In this document: piece by piece, positions 9,001 to 16,534 of the stretch | Position numbering within the stretch: the stretch's first letter is position 1 | Layout: each line of letters starts with the position of its first letter | Assembly (NCBI GenBank): GCA_025936205.1 | Contig: JAICTU010000096.1 | Span: 1-21,990, forward strand | DNA from: Polyangiaceae bacterium | GTDB lineage: Bacteria > Myxococcota > Polyangia > Polyangiales > Polyangiaceae | Reading direction: 5' to 3' | DNA length: 21,990 nucleotides | Made by a program: the position numbers and the translations under genes | The notes under the pieces: model-generated | Databases searched by the model: none | What the model saw: only the letters and a program-made list of their open reading frames with translations | Told to the model about the DNA's origin: nothing

Positions 9001-9406
9001 AGTGCTGGGCGTGGATCCGGACAGCTACACTTCGCTGCCCGCGTGCACGGACATCTACTCCTTTGCCTGCCTCGCCTTCGAGACGCTGACCACGAAGTTC
9101 TTGTTCGATGGCAAAGACGAGGCCGCGATCATCTCGCAGCACATCGATCACGACGGCTGGCCCAAGCGCCTGAGCGAGTTTTCGCGCGTCGATGGCTGCC
9201 GCGATCTGGCCATGCTGCTCGCGCGCTGCCTGCGCCGCGACCCGAAGATCCGCCCCTCGGCGAAGGACGTCCGGCGGGCGCTGGCGATGCCGGCGCACGA
9301 CCTCGAGTCCCGGAGCTGGCCGCTGCCAACGAGCCGCCGCGACCTGCCGCCCGCTACCGAGAGCCCGAGCGAAATGCCGGTGCCGCTCGTCGCCGGGCGC
9401 CGCTGA
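6041..9406 (+). CDS. Large protein with C-terminal Ser/Thr protein kinase domain
   Basis: The product has 1121 residues. Residues 1-800 are a long, mostly helical region with no membrane span, possibly an alpha-solenoid scaffold; I see no named domain. The kinase domain spans about 808-1090. It has the glycine loop GAGGASSV (from 821), ATP-binding Lys848 (ALKVPK), catalytic loop HLDVKPANV (Asp948, Lys950, Asn953), the DFG motif (Asp966) and the CAPEV segment. All residues needed for catalysis are present. The Arg of HRD is replaced by Leu, so it is a non-RD kinase probably not controlled by activation-loop phosphorylation. Most bacterial kinases of this type carry the kinase first and a sensor after it; here the order is reversed. 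A short Pro-rich tail follows. A membrane protein gene lies 158 bases downstream on the same strand and may be a partner. Confidence 0.92.
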   Translation: MRGRHSPIDALTRLASVEDPEQRRASWRQALAALGEFGRVERPPPLDGLPPGLLSKAAQVALDTGLVEDLDWAAPERAAVALYELTSALPPGRERTALGRRAFSRLYQGTASTFAAVATRMAINSSKRLEIPALQARVHLLYSLPAGSSVNADALALTLIARRDSFETWVAEPAQSTLPSRRMAAIILERAAREVVRSTEHGDPGPLGRFQHPSVQASYRILLADREPLVWRHAAVARGLLSAVEPRLREEIDLELDPSLSPTEWRRAVVSLVACLVKDPETTLPQCKSLLRSELFEKHPAILSTLLWGLGPVIDAEPELARELLDFLSWVDRNDVAQDLVALLRDVHNPNFGRGAAQRMKSALLDRLPRADADTRVMLTMMANELATDRHDDVSIWGGVRSALIAFESTGAEAAYHSATEALTRAYAMLDQLEGHSRSTLSPDAYRLLMELDSGVVESSRLYDLLLLGRSPGDTNASVVEMERLYDRLGSWLLAQGPPAPGTQSTDSAVQRQKWLALLHLIDVETSTRSGSEHVATRVAWRIRRSIHTLLGHLSVEPFSALHRVFCAALARSFDAAIREGVADVSDLLLLTVQGLQHSASVSAIVDASTTAEVRQALQAYVDFLDRDPSSQRFERDGHPIEPVSSHFAKLSAGIPLSCSYRGEALRQTLLRLGHCIEDLESARSLGDLLEGTPSDIAELERACMDLNQLQRAASVRLLGEDARTAPAPATHLARLIQLAVSSGERPATDLLADTIEALCANVPGALAQPLAERLRTLEHLQLAANPDVPSRRPHGQSNALPDWLLPRRTIGSFYVVQSLGAGGASSVFVARRVEARHQSNAELYALKVPKYDATVARSLSEQEFLDLFRQEAGALLSLPKHPHLARFVNFDAEARPKPILVMELIPGNSLERVIRRGSLNLKSTFEFLNGILLGLEAMHSAGIGHLDVKPANVILRDEKTAVLVDFGLSGRHIRPGCGTLEYCAPEVLGVDPDSYTSLPACTDIYSFACLAFETLTTKFLFDGKDEAAIISQHIDHDGWPKRLSEFSRVDGCRDLAMLLARCLRRDPKIRPSAKDVRRALAMPAHDLESRSWPLPTSRRDLPPATESPSEMPVPLVAGRR

Positions 9407-9564
9407 CGGCGATTTTCGGCACCACCTGGCACCCGGGCGACAGCCAGCGGCGCCGATGGCCGGTCGATGGGGCGACGCCGAGCCGAAATTCCGTGACGGC
9501 AGCAAACCAGCTTCAACCATTGCGAGACGTTCCCCGAAGACGTTAAGAGAGGGTCGATTTCTCC

Positions 9565-10698
9565 ATGGGTACGCGCCCCGTCTCGGAGGTCCCCAGAGGG
9601 CCGTTGGAGCGTTCCGTGGCTGCCTCATTGCGTCCGCAGGATGGAGCCGCGCGCCGGCTGCCCGCACGCGTGAGGCTCGCCGCCGCAGGCGCTTCGGAGC
9701 TGCGTTTCCTGGGCACGACGCCGCTTCGCGCCCCGGCACTGCTCGCCCCCGTCTGGCTCGTGCTGAGCAGCCTCACCTGGCTGGCGCCGGGCCCGACGGA
9801 AGGCATCCGCTGGCTGGGCAGCCTGGCCTGCTTGGCGGTTGCCGTGGGGCTGCTCGTGGGCTGCCGCCCGCGCCGCGTCGAATGGCGGTTGCGGCCGGCG
9901 CAGCGCACGCTCCGGCTGCCGGACGGTAGCACCGAGGCGCTCTCGCCCGCAACGCGCTGGCTCTTGACCGGGGAGCATCCCGGGGAAGCGCCGCGTCCTC
10001 TGTACTCAGCCCGTCTGGTGGACGGCGACCGGAGCTGGCCGCTGCTGCGGGGGGACGATCCGGCACAGCTCCTGCGCGACCTGCGGCTCGCGCTCTCGCA
10101 CTGGCCCGGCCAGGTCAGCGACGATTGGGGGCTGCCGAGCGGCGCGCAGCCCTGGTCCTTTCGCGGCACCTCCGCGCCCGGGGGCGCGAGCCAGGACGCC
10201 GAGCGCCGGGTGCTGCGCGGCTTCGGCGCGGGGCGCGGACTGCGCTGGGTGCTCACCATCGCGACCGGACTGGTGCTGCTGGATCTGACGGTGCTGGTAT
10301 TGTCGGCGAGCGCGCACCTACCCGCCGTGCACCCGCTGAGCCTGGTACTGCCGGCCGTCACCGCTGCCTGGCTCGTGACGATCACTCTCTCCATCCTGAC
10401 CCGCCACCCGCGTCTGGTCGTGGGCTCCGAGCTGCTGCTCGAGCGGCGCATGCTGGGCCTGCGCTACGCCGCGGCGCAGATCCGCTCCGACAGCGTGCGC
10501 GGGGTCTACCTGCTCGCCGCGCGCAGCGGGCTGCAGCATTTATTGATCGACAGCGCCGAGGGGCCGCTCGCCCTGCTGCTTCGCGTCCCCGACGGAGAAC
10601 GCGAGAAGCGGGAGCTGTTGCAGAGCCTTGCGCTCCGGTCGGAGGCCCCTACTAACGAATCAATAGCGTCTGCCCCTCGCAGGTGGCAGAGCGGGTGA
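9565..10698 (+). CDS. Four-helix membrane protein, apparently an internal duplication
   Basis: I do not recognise this 377-residue protein by family. Hydrophobic spans lie at about 56-74, 82-99, 225-248 and 256-277, forming two helical hairpins. Each hairpin is followed by a soluble strand-rich module of similar outline. The first runs from RRVEWRLRPAQRTLRL to a terminal helix DDPAQLLRDLRLALS. The second runs from RHPRLVVGSELLLERR to GEREKRELLQSLALR. The pattern resembles two-helix plus bacterial PH-like-domain proteins in tandem; this is a reading of layout, not of a proven match. The start at 9565 follows AGAGAGGG at 11 bases. The last 16 codons run antisense into the end of the PEGA-like gene (47-base convergent overlap). 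Position after the kinase suggests a functional link, not proven. Confidence 0.75.
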   Translation: MGTRPVSEVPRGPLERSVAASLRPQDGAARRLPARVRLAAAGASELRFLGTTPLRAPALLAPVWLVLSSLTWLAPGPTEGIRWLGSLACLAVAVGLLVGCRPRRVEWRLRPAQRTLRLPDGSTEALSPATRWLLTGEHPGEAPRPLYSARLVDGDRSWPLLRGDDPAQLLRDLRLALSHWPGQVSDDWGLPSGAQPWSFRGTSAPGGASQDAERRVLRGFGAGRGLRWVLTIATGLVLLDLTVLVLSASAHLPAVHPLSLVLPAVTAAWLVTITLSILTRHPRLVVGSELLLERRMLGLRYAAAQIRSDSVRGVYLLAARSGLQHLLIDSAEGPLALLLRVPDGEREKRELLQSLALRSEAPTNESIASAPRRWQSG

Positions 10699-11089
10699 TC
10701 AGCCCCTGGTGGGCCGGAACGACCTCGATCCTCAGCTGCTCACCCGCCTTGCAGGTATAGTCTCCGAGATACGGAGAGAGCCCGAGCCGCGACCCGTTCA
10801 CGTACACCTCCGAGCGCTCCGGTCCCGCCACTACCGACAGCATCAGCCGCAGCGGGGCTCCGCCGACGGCGTTGCTGCGTTCGGGAGCGGGCACGTGCTG
10901 AGCCCGTGCGGGCGCAGCAAAGGTGCCCGCTCGAGGCGCGACCTCGCCGGACGCGAGCGGCACGGGGGCGCGCCGCGCCTGGGCGTCGCCGATCGCCAGC
11001 GTCATCACTCGCAGCCCAAGCACCGCGCACAAGAGCCCAGCGAGCAGGTGCGCCGCCTTGCCGGCGCGTTTCAAGCGGTCCACCCTCAT
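10652..11089 (-). CDS. Small membrane-anchored protein with PEGA-like domain
   Basis: The product has 145 residues. The ATG at 11089 overlaps the stop of the ATPase gene as ATGA, so the two are probably translated together; the much longer open frame upstream is only a shadow of that ATPase. Residues 13-33 form a single membrane helix (LLAGLLCAVLGLRVMTLAIG), then an Ala/Pro-rich linker (40-78). A small beta domain follows with SEVYVNGSRLGLSPYLGDY (93-111) and QLRIEVVPAHQG. The V-x-V-N-G-x-x-x-G-x-x-P pattern matches the PEGA domain, a surface beta module common in lipoproteins and kinases of this group. Two Cys (113 and 137) could form a disulfide in the periplasm. A role as accessory to the ATPase is inference. 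Confidence 0.75.
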   Translation of the reverse strand: MRVDRLKRAGKAAHLLAGLLCAVLGLRVMTLAIGDAQARRAPVPLASGEVAPRAGTFAAPARAQHVPAPERSNAVGGAPLRLMLSVVAGPERSEVYVNGSRLGLSPYLGDYTCKAGEQLRIEVVPAHQGLITRSATCEGQTLLIR

Positions 11090-12597
11090 CCGGTCACTCG
11101 CAGCACTTCCGCCAGCGACGTCTGCCCGCGCACGGCACGGTCCAGACCATCTTGCAAGAGCGGGGTCAAGCCGAAGCGGCGCGCGGCCTCGAACAGCTCG
11201 CTGGTGGGCTTGCAGTCGATCACCGCCTGCCGCAACTCCGGTCGCATGATCAACAGCTCGCTGATCGGCGCACGGCCGGCGAAGCCTTCGCCGGCGCAGG
11301 AATCGCAGCCCACGGGCACGTGGTACTGCGCATCCGGGATCGGCACGCCGAGAGCGGCGAAACGCTGGCGCAGTCCTGCATCTGGCGCCTCTTCCCGCGC
11401 GCAGAGCGGACACAACGTGCGCAAGAGGCGCTGCGACAAGCAGCCCACCGTGGCGCTCGCCACCAGGAACGGCTCGATCTGCATCTCGGCGAGCCGCGAG
11501 AACGGGCCCGCCGCACCGTCGGCGTGCAGCGTGGTCAAGATCAAGTGCCCGGTGAGGCCCGCCTGCGTGGCGATCTCGGCGGTCTCCCGGTCACGAATCT
11601 CACCGATCATGAGCACGTTCGGATCCTGCCGGAGCACGCTGCGCAACGTGCCCGCGAAAGTACGGCCCGCACGCTGGTGCATCTGAGTCTGCGTGGCGAA
11701 CGGCAGCTCCAGCTCGATCGGATCTTCCAGCGTCACCACCGAGGTCAGGCGGCCCCGCGTGTCCACGACGTGCTTCAGCGCCGAGTAGAGCGTGGTGGTC
11801 TTGCCGCTGCCCACCGGTCCGGTCACGAACAACAGCCCCTGTGGACGAGCGAGCGCGTCCACGAGCCCGCGGTAGGTCTGATCGGAGAGCCCGAGCGAGT
11901 CCAGCTCCGGCACCCCGCGCGTACCGCGCACGATGCGCAACACCAGGCGCTCGCCGACCTCCGTGGGCAGGCTCGATACGCGCGCCTCCACGGCGACGCC
12001 GTCGAGCTGCATCGTCAGGCGGCCGTCCTGCGGCCGCTGGCGGACGTGGGTCTCGAGCCCCGACAAGACCTTGATGCGGGTCGAGAAGGGCTGACTCCAG
12101 CGCAGGTCGAGCTCTGCAGCCTGATACAGCACGCCCTCGACGCGATAGGTGATGCGCAGGGACTCGGGCGTGGGCGAGAAGTGCATGTCGCTCGCGCTCA
12201 CCTCCAGCGCCCCGCGCACCACGTCTTCAAAGGCGCGCACCACGCTCGGTTCCGAGCCCGACAGGTTGCGCGTGATACGCTGCCCGATTTCGGCGATCCA
12301 TTCGGCGCGATTGCGTAGGTTGCCCGACGGTGCCCGCAACGAGCCGCGCAGCCCGCGCGGCCGCTCCAGCCAGAACGTCACCCCATCGACGCCTGCGGCC
12401 AAGGCGAGGCTTCCGCCGAGCGCCCAGCAAGCGCAGCGCCAGACGGGTTGATCCAGCAGTCCGCGCTGCGCCAGCTCCGCGAACGAGCTCAGCGTCGCAT
12501 CGAGCCCTGTCCACCCGCTGTCGTAGACAATGGTGCCCAGGGCCGCCGCCATACAGGCCAGCCCAAACCCCACGAGGACGCGCGCCGCAGCGAGCAT
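11086..12597 (-). CDS. GspE/PilB-type secretion ATPase with N-terminal membrane helices
   Basis: The product has 503 residues. The C-terminal two thirds is a type II secretion / type IV pilus assembly ATPase: ASDMHFSP (136-142, N2 domain), Walker A GPVGSGKT (260-267), Asp box LEDPIE (290-295), Walker B NVLMIGEIRD (327-336), His box TTLHADGA (355-362), and a zinc-type tetracysteine (Cys396, Cys399, Cys431, Cys434). These hexameric motors power pilus or pseudopilus assembly. The usual N1 domain is missing; in its place are two hydrophobic segments at about 5-24 and 52-72, predicted to anchor the motor in the inner membrane. No pilin, GspF/PilC or secretin gene is nearby. The following gene (PEGA-like) overlaps by four bases. 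I am sure of the ATPase family, not of the system it serves. Confidence 0.9.
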   Translation of the reverse strand: MLAAARVLVGFGLACMAAALGTIVYDSGWTGLDATLSSFAELAQRGLLDQPVWRCACWALGGSLALAAGVDGVTFWLERPRGLRGSLRAPSGNLRNRAEWIAEIGQRITRNLSGSEPSVVRAFEDVVRGALEVSASDMHFSPTPESLRITYRVEGVLYQAAELDLRWSQPFSTRIKVLSGLETHVRQRPQDGRLTMQLDGVAVEARVSSLPTEVGERLVLRIVRGTRGVPELDSLGLSDQTYRGLVDALARPQGLLFVTGPVGSGKTTTLYSALKHVVDTRGRLTSVVTLEDPIELELPFATQTQMHQRAGRTFAGTLRSVLRQDPNVLMIGEIRDRETAEIATQAGLTGHLILTTLHADGAAGPFSRLAEMQIEPFLVASATVGCLSQRLLRTLCPLCAREEAPDAGLRQRFAALGVPIPDAQYHVPVGCDSCAGEGFAGRAPISELLIMRPELRQAVIDCKPTSELFEAARRFGLTPLLQDGLDRAVRGQTSLAEVLRVTG

Positions 12598-12634
12598 GGC
12601 CTAGGCACCGGCCACCTCGTGCGCGCACCTAAGT

Positions 12635-12659
12635 TCCCGGGCGCGAATTTCGCCCGGGA
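12635..12659 (-). terminator. Strong hairpin after the DUF4340 gene, possible terminator
   Basis: TCCCGGGCG and CGCCCGGGA form perfect 9-base arms around a 7-base AT-rich loop (12644-12650). It lies 80 bases beyond the DUF4340 stop and 38 bases before the ATPase start, both on the minus strand. No U-tract follows in the reading direction, so a factor-independent terminator is uncertain; a protein-binding site or mRNA element of the ATPase leader is equally possible. The rest of the 141-base gap (12598-12738) shows only a weak second repeat (TGGCC/GGCCA, 12695-12708). Confidence 0.45.
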
Positions 12660-12738
12660 GCGGCGCTGGCTCCCCTGAGCGGCGGCGCGGCAGTTGGCCC
12701 AAAGGCCAGCAGGCCCCCTGGGATTCTGCCGCCCACCG

Positions 12739-13782
12739 TCACTCGGCCATGACTGATGCCAGATCCTGATCGATCTGCTCGGCGCTGCTGCGCAGCACCG
12801 TCGCGTACCAGCGAGTGCGCTCGCTGCGCGCCAGGTACTCGGTCTTCTCCTTGGGATCGGCAGCGGGCTGGCGCACGAGCTCCAGGAAACCGAGCGGCTT
12901 GCCCTTGTCGCTCAGATACTCGAGGCGCACCACGGTGTCCTCTGGCTTGGGCGGGTTCTTCGGTGCTTCGACGTAGTTGGTCACACGCAACCGGTCGATC
13001 TTGCTCATCCAGTTGCTGACCGTCTCGTCCTTCGTGTCCGCGCTCTCCGGGCGGGCCCAGAAATCCTTCTGATCGCCCTGACGCACGATCTCGCGCTTCT
13101 TGCCGCCCACCTCCAGCACCACCTTGCCCAGCTTCTCGTCGGCAAAGTCGTGGAAGTCGCGCTCGATCAGCCGACTATCGGCTGACTGCAGGTCATTGGC
13201 GATCGAGCCCGCCATCACGTACGCCTCGCCCGTCTCCGGGTTCTCCACGTAGCGATCGCTGCCGCCCGGGGTCTTCTCGCCCAGCTGCAGCGTGTGCTTT
13301 TTGCCGGCGATCGTGACCTCCAAGGTGCCTTGATCCGCCTTGTCGAGACCGAACTCGGCGAGCCGCTCCTTGGCCAGCTTGCCCAGCACGCGGCTCACTT
13401 TCATGGTGGCCACGCTCTTCGCCAGGTCGTCGCTCTTGGTCAGGCTCACGAAGCGCTTCGTGCCCTCTTCCTCCGCCGGCGGTGGCGGGGTGTGCGGCGA
13501 CACGGGGCCGGCGTCAGGGCCCGCCGCGGGGGACGTCGCCGGCTTCACCGTTTCGATCGAACCCACGTAGTAGCGGCCAGCAGCGTCTTCCTTCGGCTCC
13601 AGCGAGACGACCTTCTTGTCGGTGCGGAACTCGATGCGCTGCACGTCCGAGAGCCGCCCGGACCAGAGCTCTGCCGCCACGGGATTCTTGTTCGGCTCAT
13701 CTTCGGAGGTCCAGGCGCGCAAACCGAGCGCACCGGCCACCGCGAACAGGACCAGATGGATACCAATGCTTCGCGTGATCAC
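12739..13782 (-). CDS. DUF4340-domain protein of the GldG-type ABC operon
   Basis: The product has 347 residues. It starts at GTG 13782, overlapping the stop of the GldG-like gene (GTGA). A single N-terminal helix (about 5-24, IHLVLFAVAGALGLRAW) anchors it in the inner membrane. Repeated beta modules follow, with the DUF4340 outline: ELWSGRLSDVQRIEFRTDKK, a Pro/Ala-rich insert (about 80-107) and then VSRVLGKLAKERLAEFGLDK, whose FGLD is a hallmark of the family. GTLEVTIAGKKHTLQLGEK and DRYVENPETGEAYVM come after it. DUF4340 proteins are commonly the last gene in ATPase-permease-GldG clusters, as here; their function is unknown. Probably a periplasmic accessory of the complex. Confidence 0.87.
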   Translation of the reverse strand: MITRSIGIHLVLFAVAGALGLRAWTSEDEPNKNPVAAELWSGRLSDVQRIEFRTDKKVVSLEPKEDAAGRYYVGSIETVKPATSPAAGPDAGPVSPHTPPPPAEEEGTKRFVSLTKSDDLAKSVATMKVSRVLGKLAKERLAEFGLDKADQGTLEVTIAGKKHTLQLGEKTPGGSDRYVENPETGEAYVMAGSIANDLQSADSRLIERDFHDFADEKLGKVVLEVGGKKREIVRQGDQKDFWARPESADTKDETVSNWMSKIDRLRVTNYVEAPKNPPKPEDTVVRLEYLSDKGKPLGFLELVRQPAADPKEKTEYLARSERTRWYATVLRSSAEQIDQDLASVMAE

Positions 13783-15821
13783 GCCGTCACCGCCTTGCTC
13801 GTGCGGCGGGCGCGACGGGAGATCCCGAGCCCCACGCCCAGCACCAGCGCCGGAACGCCCACGATGGTGCTGTAGAACCAGACCTGATCGCCCTGCTTGC
13901 TGTGCTCGATGCGCACGTCCTGCTCATCGTTCACCTCGCCGGCAAAGCTGTCCTCGCCCCCCAGCCAGCGGATCGCATCCATCAGCAGCAGGCGGTTGGG
14001 GCCGAAGTTGGAGAGCAGCAGATCGGTCAGGCCGTCTGCATCGGAGAGCACGAACGCGCGCATCTCCTTCGGCTCTTTCTTCGCGTCCTTGTCCTTGTCG
14101 TCGGCCTTGGGAGCCGCGGCGCCCTCCACCGGCTTGGTAACAGCGGCCACCAGGTTGTAGGTGTCCTTCTTCTCGGTGTCCTTGTCGAAGTCGTAGTTTT
14201 GATTCAGGTCCGCGAAGGTGCCTCCCATGGCCTTCAGCGCCATGTCCACCTTGTAGCCCGGCAGGTTCAGCGCCGACAGCGAGCCCGCCCGAGCGAAGAT
14301 GATGGCTGCGCGCGCCGCATTGCGGCTCAGCGTCGACACCGAAGCGTGGGATGAGAAGCGGTTGGTAATCAGCAGCGCGCGGTCAGAGTTGTTCGCGCGC
14401 CGGCGCACGTGCTGGGTGTCGTTCGCCAGCAAGGTCGGCGAATACTCGAGCCCCGCTACCTTGGCCAGCGCCTGCAGGCCCTGTACCGTGCGTGTAACGG
14501 GCGCGCCGCCCGCGGGCAGCCCAGCCTGCTCGGTGGCGCCGGTCGGAACCTCGTTGACAATCGAGTCCGCGTCGAGCGCGATGAACAGCTTGCCGCCCTT
14601 GTCCCCGTAGCGCTGCAGCGAGTCCACCTCTTCGGGTGCGAACGGCTCGGTCGGGCCGAGCACGAACACCACCTCGGCGTCGTCCGGCACGTCCTTGCCC
14701 AGGCCCTGCGCGAGACCGAGCGTGCGGATCTGGTAATTCTGGCTGCGAATGATCTCCTGCACGATGTCCGCGGAGCGGCCCTTCTGCTTCTCGTCCTCGG
14801 ACGGAGCGTTGAGCTCGCCGTGGCCCACCGTCAGGTAAGCGATGCGCCGCGAACGCAGCAGCTTGTACAGCTGCTCCTGCACGTCCTTGTCGAGCGTCTT
14901 GAGCTTGGGCCGCGCCGCCTGCATGTCGGCGCCGATGCTCAGCGTGCGCGTCGTGTCACCCTTGGCGAACACGATCGTGCCGTCGCTGAACACCTTCATG
15001 TCCTTGGCCAGCTTCGGCTCCAGGTAGCGGTCGACCATGGCGAGTTCGACGTTGGGCACGCCTTTCACGAGCTCCGTCAGGTAGCCCGCCACCTCCATCC
15101 GCACGTCGCTCACCTCGGGAAAGAACGCGGTGATCTTCAGCGGTTCGGTGAACGACTCGATCATCTTGCGAGTCGACGAGCCCGGTTCCGAGGTCTTGAA
15201 GTACGAATAGTCGACGCGGGCCTTGGTCTCGCTCGCGGCGTACACGAACATCGAGCAGTAGCCCGCCGCGAGCGCGAGGGCGAGCCCTGCGGCGGCGGCA
15301 GCTTGCACGCGCCGCGCCTCGAGGTGCACGGCCTTGCGCATCGAGGCCAGCGCCACCTCGGCGAACAACATCGGGATCACGCTCGCGGCGATCAACGTCA
15401 CCCAGGTGATGAGCAGCAGCGTCTCCGCGCGCTCCCGGCTCTTGACGCCGAGCTTCGAGATGCCGAGCAGGTCTTCCCCGGTGCTCGTGGTGGCCGAGTA
15501 GACCAAGAGCCCGACCAGTCCCAGGATACCGAGCACGCCAAACAGCTTCTCGATCGAAGCGCGCTGGCCCTGCCCTTTGTATTGGGGCAGGAAGCGCACC
15601 ACGGTGGCCGCCAGCGCCAGCAGCGCGCCGATCAGGCTCAGCACCAGGCTCACGTGCTCCAGCGTGACGATCACGCGCTGGGCCAGATAGACCAGCACCA
15701 GGCCCACCACGTAGGCGGGCACCGCCCACGCCGGAGTCGTGGCCTGCAATTTCGTGCCGGCCGCCTTGGAGACGCCACCGCCCGGGGACGGCGCAGTCGC
15801 CTGTTCGCTCTCTACCGCCAT
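13779..15821 (-). CDS. GldG-like auxiliary component of ABC transporter
   Basis: The product has 680 residues. The ATG at 15821 lies within the end of the permease gene (10-base overlap). A much longer open frame upstream is a shadow of the permease. The N-terminus has about five hydrophobic segments (31-48, 53-76, 92-110, 133-156, 174-196). A large periplasmic region of the ABC-auxiliary (GldG/COG3225) type follows, with ITAFFPEVSDVRMEVAGYL, AYLTVGHGELNAPSEDEK, VVFVLGPTEPFAPEEVDSL and KLFIALDAD, and then a final helix (VWFYSTIVGVPALVLGVGL). A Lys/Asp-rich patch (KADDKDKDAKKEPKE) is a flexible insert. GldG is needed for gliding in Bacteroidota, while homologues elsewhere have unknown roles. 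Typical GldG has one N-terminal helix; the five here suggest an added membrane bundle. Confidence 0.9.
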   Translation of the reverse strand: MAVESEQATAPSPGGGVSKAAGTKLQATTPAWAVPAYVVGLVLVYLAQRVIVTLEHVSLVLSLIGALLALAATVVRFLPQYKGQGQRASIEKLFGVLGILGLVGLLVYSATTSTGEDLLGISKLGVKSRERAETLLLITWVTLIAASVIPMLFAEVALASMRKAVHLEARRVQAAAAAGLALALAAGYCSMFVYAASETKARVDYSYFKTSEPGSSTRKMIESFTEPLKITAFFPEVSDVRMEVAGYLTELVKGVPNVELAMVDRYLEPKLAKDMKVFSDGTIVFAKGDTTRTLSIGADMQAARPKLKTLDKDVQEQLYKLLRSRRIAYLTVGHGELNAPSEDEKQKGRSADIVQEIIRSQNYQIRTLGLAQGLGKDVPDDAEVVFVLGPTEPFAPEEVDSLQRYGDKGGKLFIALDADSIVNEVPTGATEQAGLPAGGAPVTRTVQGLQALAKVAGLEYSPTLLANDTQHVRRRANNSDRALLITNRFSSHASVSTLSRNAARAAIIFARAGSLSALNLPGYKVDMALKAMGGTFADLNQNYDFDKDTEKKDTYNLVAAVTKPVEGAAAPKADDKDKDAKKEPKEMRAFVLSDADGLTDLLLSNFGPNRLLLMDAIRWLGGEDSFAGEVNDEQDVRIEHSKQGDQVWFYSTIVGVPALVLGVGLGISRRARRTSKAVTA

Positions 15822-16534
15822 CGCCGAGCCTCCAGAATCTTCACTGCCCCCAGCAAAAACAGATACGCGACGCTCAAGTAATACGCTGTGGCCCCCAGCT
15901 CCAGAATGCCGAACTGGAAGGGCCGAAAGTTGGCGTGATGCAAAGCCGCCGCCGCCATGAACTTGTTCAAGGGTGGATCGATCGCTTGCGCCAGCACCCA
16001 GAACACCAACATCACCACCACGATCGCCGCGCCGACCACAATCGAGACCAGCTGCGAGCGGGTCAGCGTCGACGCAAATAGCCCGATCGCGGCAGCCGCG
16101 CCGCCGATCAACAACTGGCCCAGATAGCCGACCACGATGTGTCCGAAAGCCACCTTGCCGTTCACCAGCAAGAGCAGCGGCATGTACACGGACAGCACGG
16201 TCAGCAGGAGCACCATGCACCAGACCGAGATGTACTTGCCGACGATGATCTCCCACTCGCGCAACGGCGACGTGTTGAGCAGCGTGAACGTGCCGGTCTG
16301 GCGCTCTTCCGCCACGAGCCGCATCGACAGGAACAGCGCGGCGGTGATGGTGACGCCGCTGGTCCACCAGAAGTACTCCGCCAGCGCCTCGCCCGAGAGC
16401 AGGCGCTGCGAGAGCGAGCGCCAGTAAAACAGGATGCCGTCGAGCAACAGCGCGCTCGCGATCACCACCGCTCCCAGCGGCGAACGGAAATAGGCCCGGA
16501 GCTCGCGCCGGGCGATCAACAACGCGCGGCTCAC
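15812..16534 (-). CDS. ABC-2 type permease (GldF-like)
   Basis: The product has 240 residues. GTG at 16534 overlaps the ATPase stop (GTGA). It has the six-helix outline of ABC-2 permeases: N-terminal amphipathic ARRELRAYFRSPLGAVV, then membrane segments near residues 22-40, 55-75, 100-125, 135-155, 160-185 and 212-232. RLVAEERQTGTFTLLNTSP is the typical cytoplasmic coupling segment that meets the ATPase. It pairs with the ATPase upstream and the GldG-like protein downstream. The substrate is unknown; relatives include GldF and NosY. Confidence 0.9.
   Translation of the reverse strand: MSRALLIARRELRAYFRSPLGAVVIASALLLDGILFYWRSLSQRLLSGEALAEYFWWTSGVTITAALFLSMRLVAEERQTGTFTLLNTSPLREWEIIVGKYISVWCMVLLLTVLSVYMPLLLLVNGKVAFGHIVVGYLGQLLIGGAAAAIGLFASTLTRSQLVSIVVGAAIVVVMLVFWVLAQAIDPPLNKFMAAAALHHANFRPFQFGILELGATAYYLSVAYLFLLGAVKILEARRWR

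Noticed and set aside
9525..9544. Two AGACGTT copies 13 bases apart before the membrane-protein gene
   Set aside because: They are short, imperfectly placed and not symmetric; chance is likely in a 158-base gap.
7364..9739. Minus-strand open frame of 791 codons
   Set aside because: It runs opposite the kinase gene, has the composition of a shadow frame, and shows no motif.
6041..10698. Kinase plus membrane protein as a phage-defence system
   Set aside because: No known defence family, effector nuclease or mobile context is present; only proximity links them.
11090..11413. N-terminal extension of the PEGA-like gene frame
   Set aside because: It is in frame with the PEGA gene but overlaps the ATPase gene and is Arg-rich; the ATGA-coupled start at 11089 is better.
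14409..15881. Plus-strand open frame of 490 codons
   Set aside because: It lies opposite the GldG-like gene and is His/Arg/Gln-rich, as expected of antisense GC-rich DNA.
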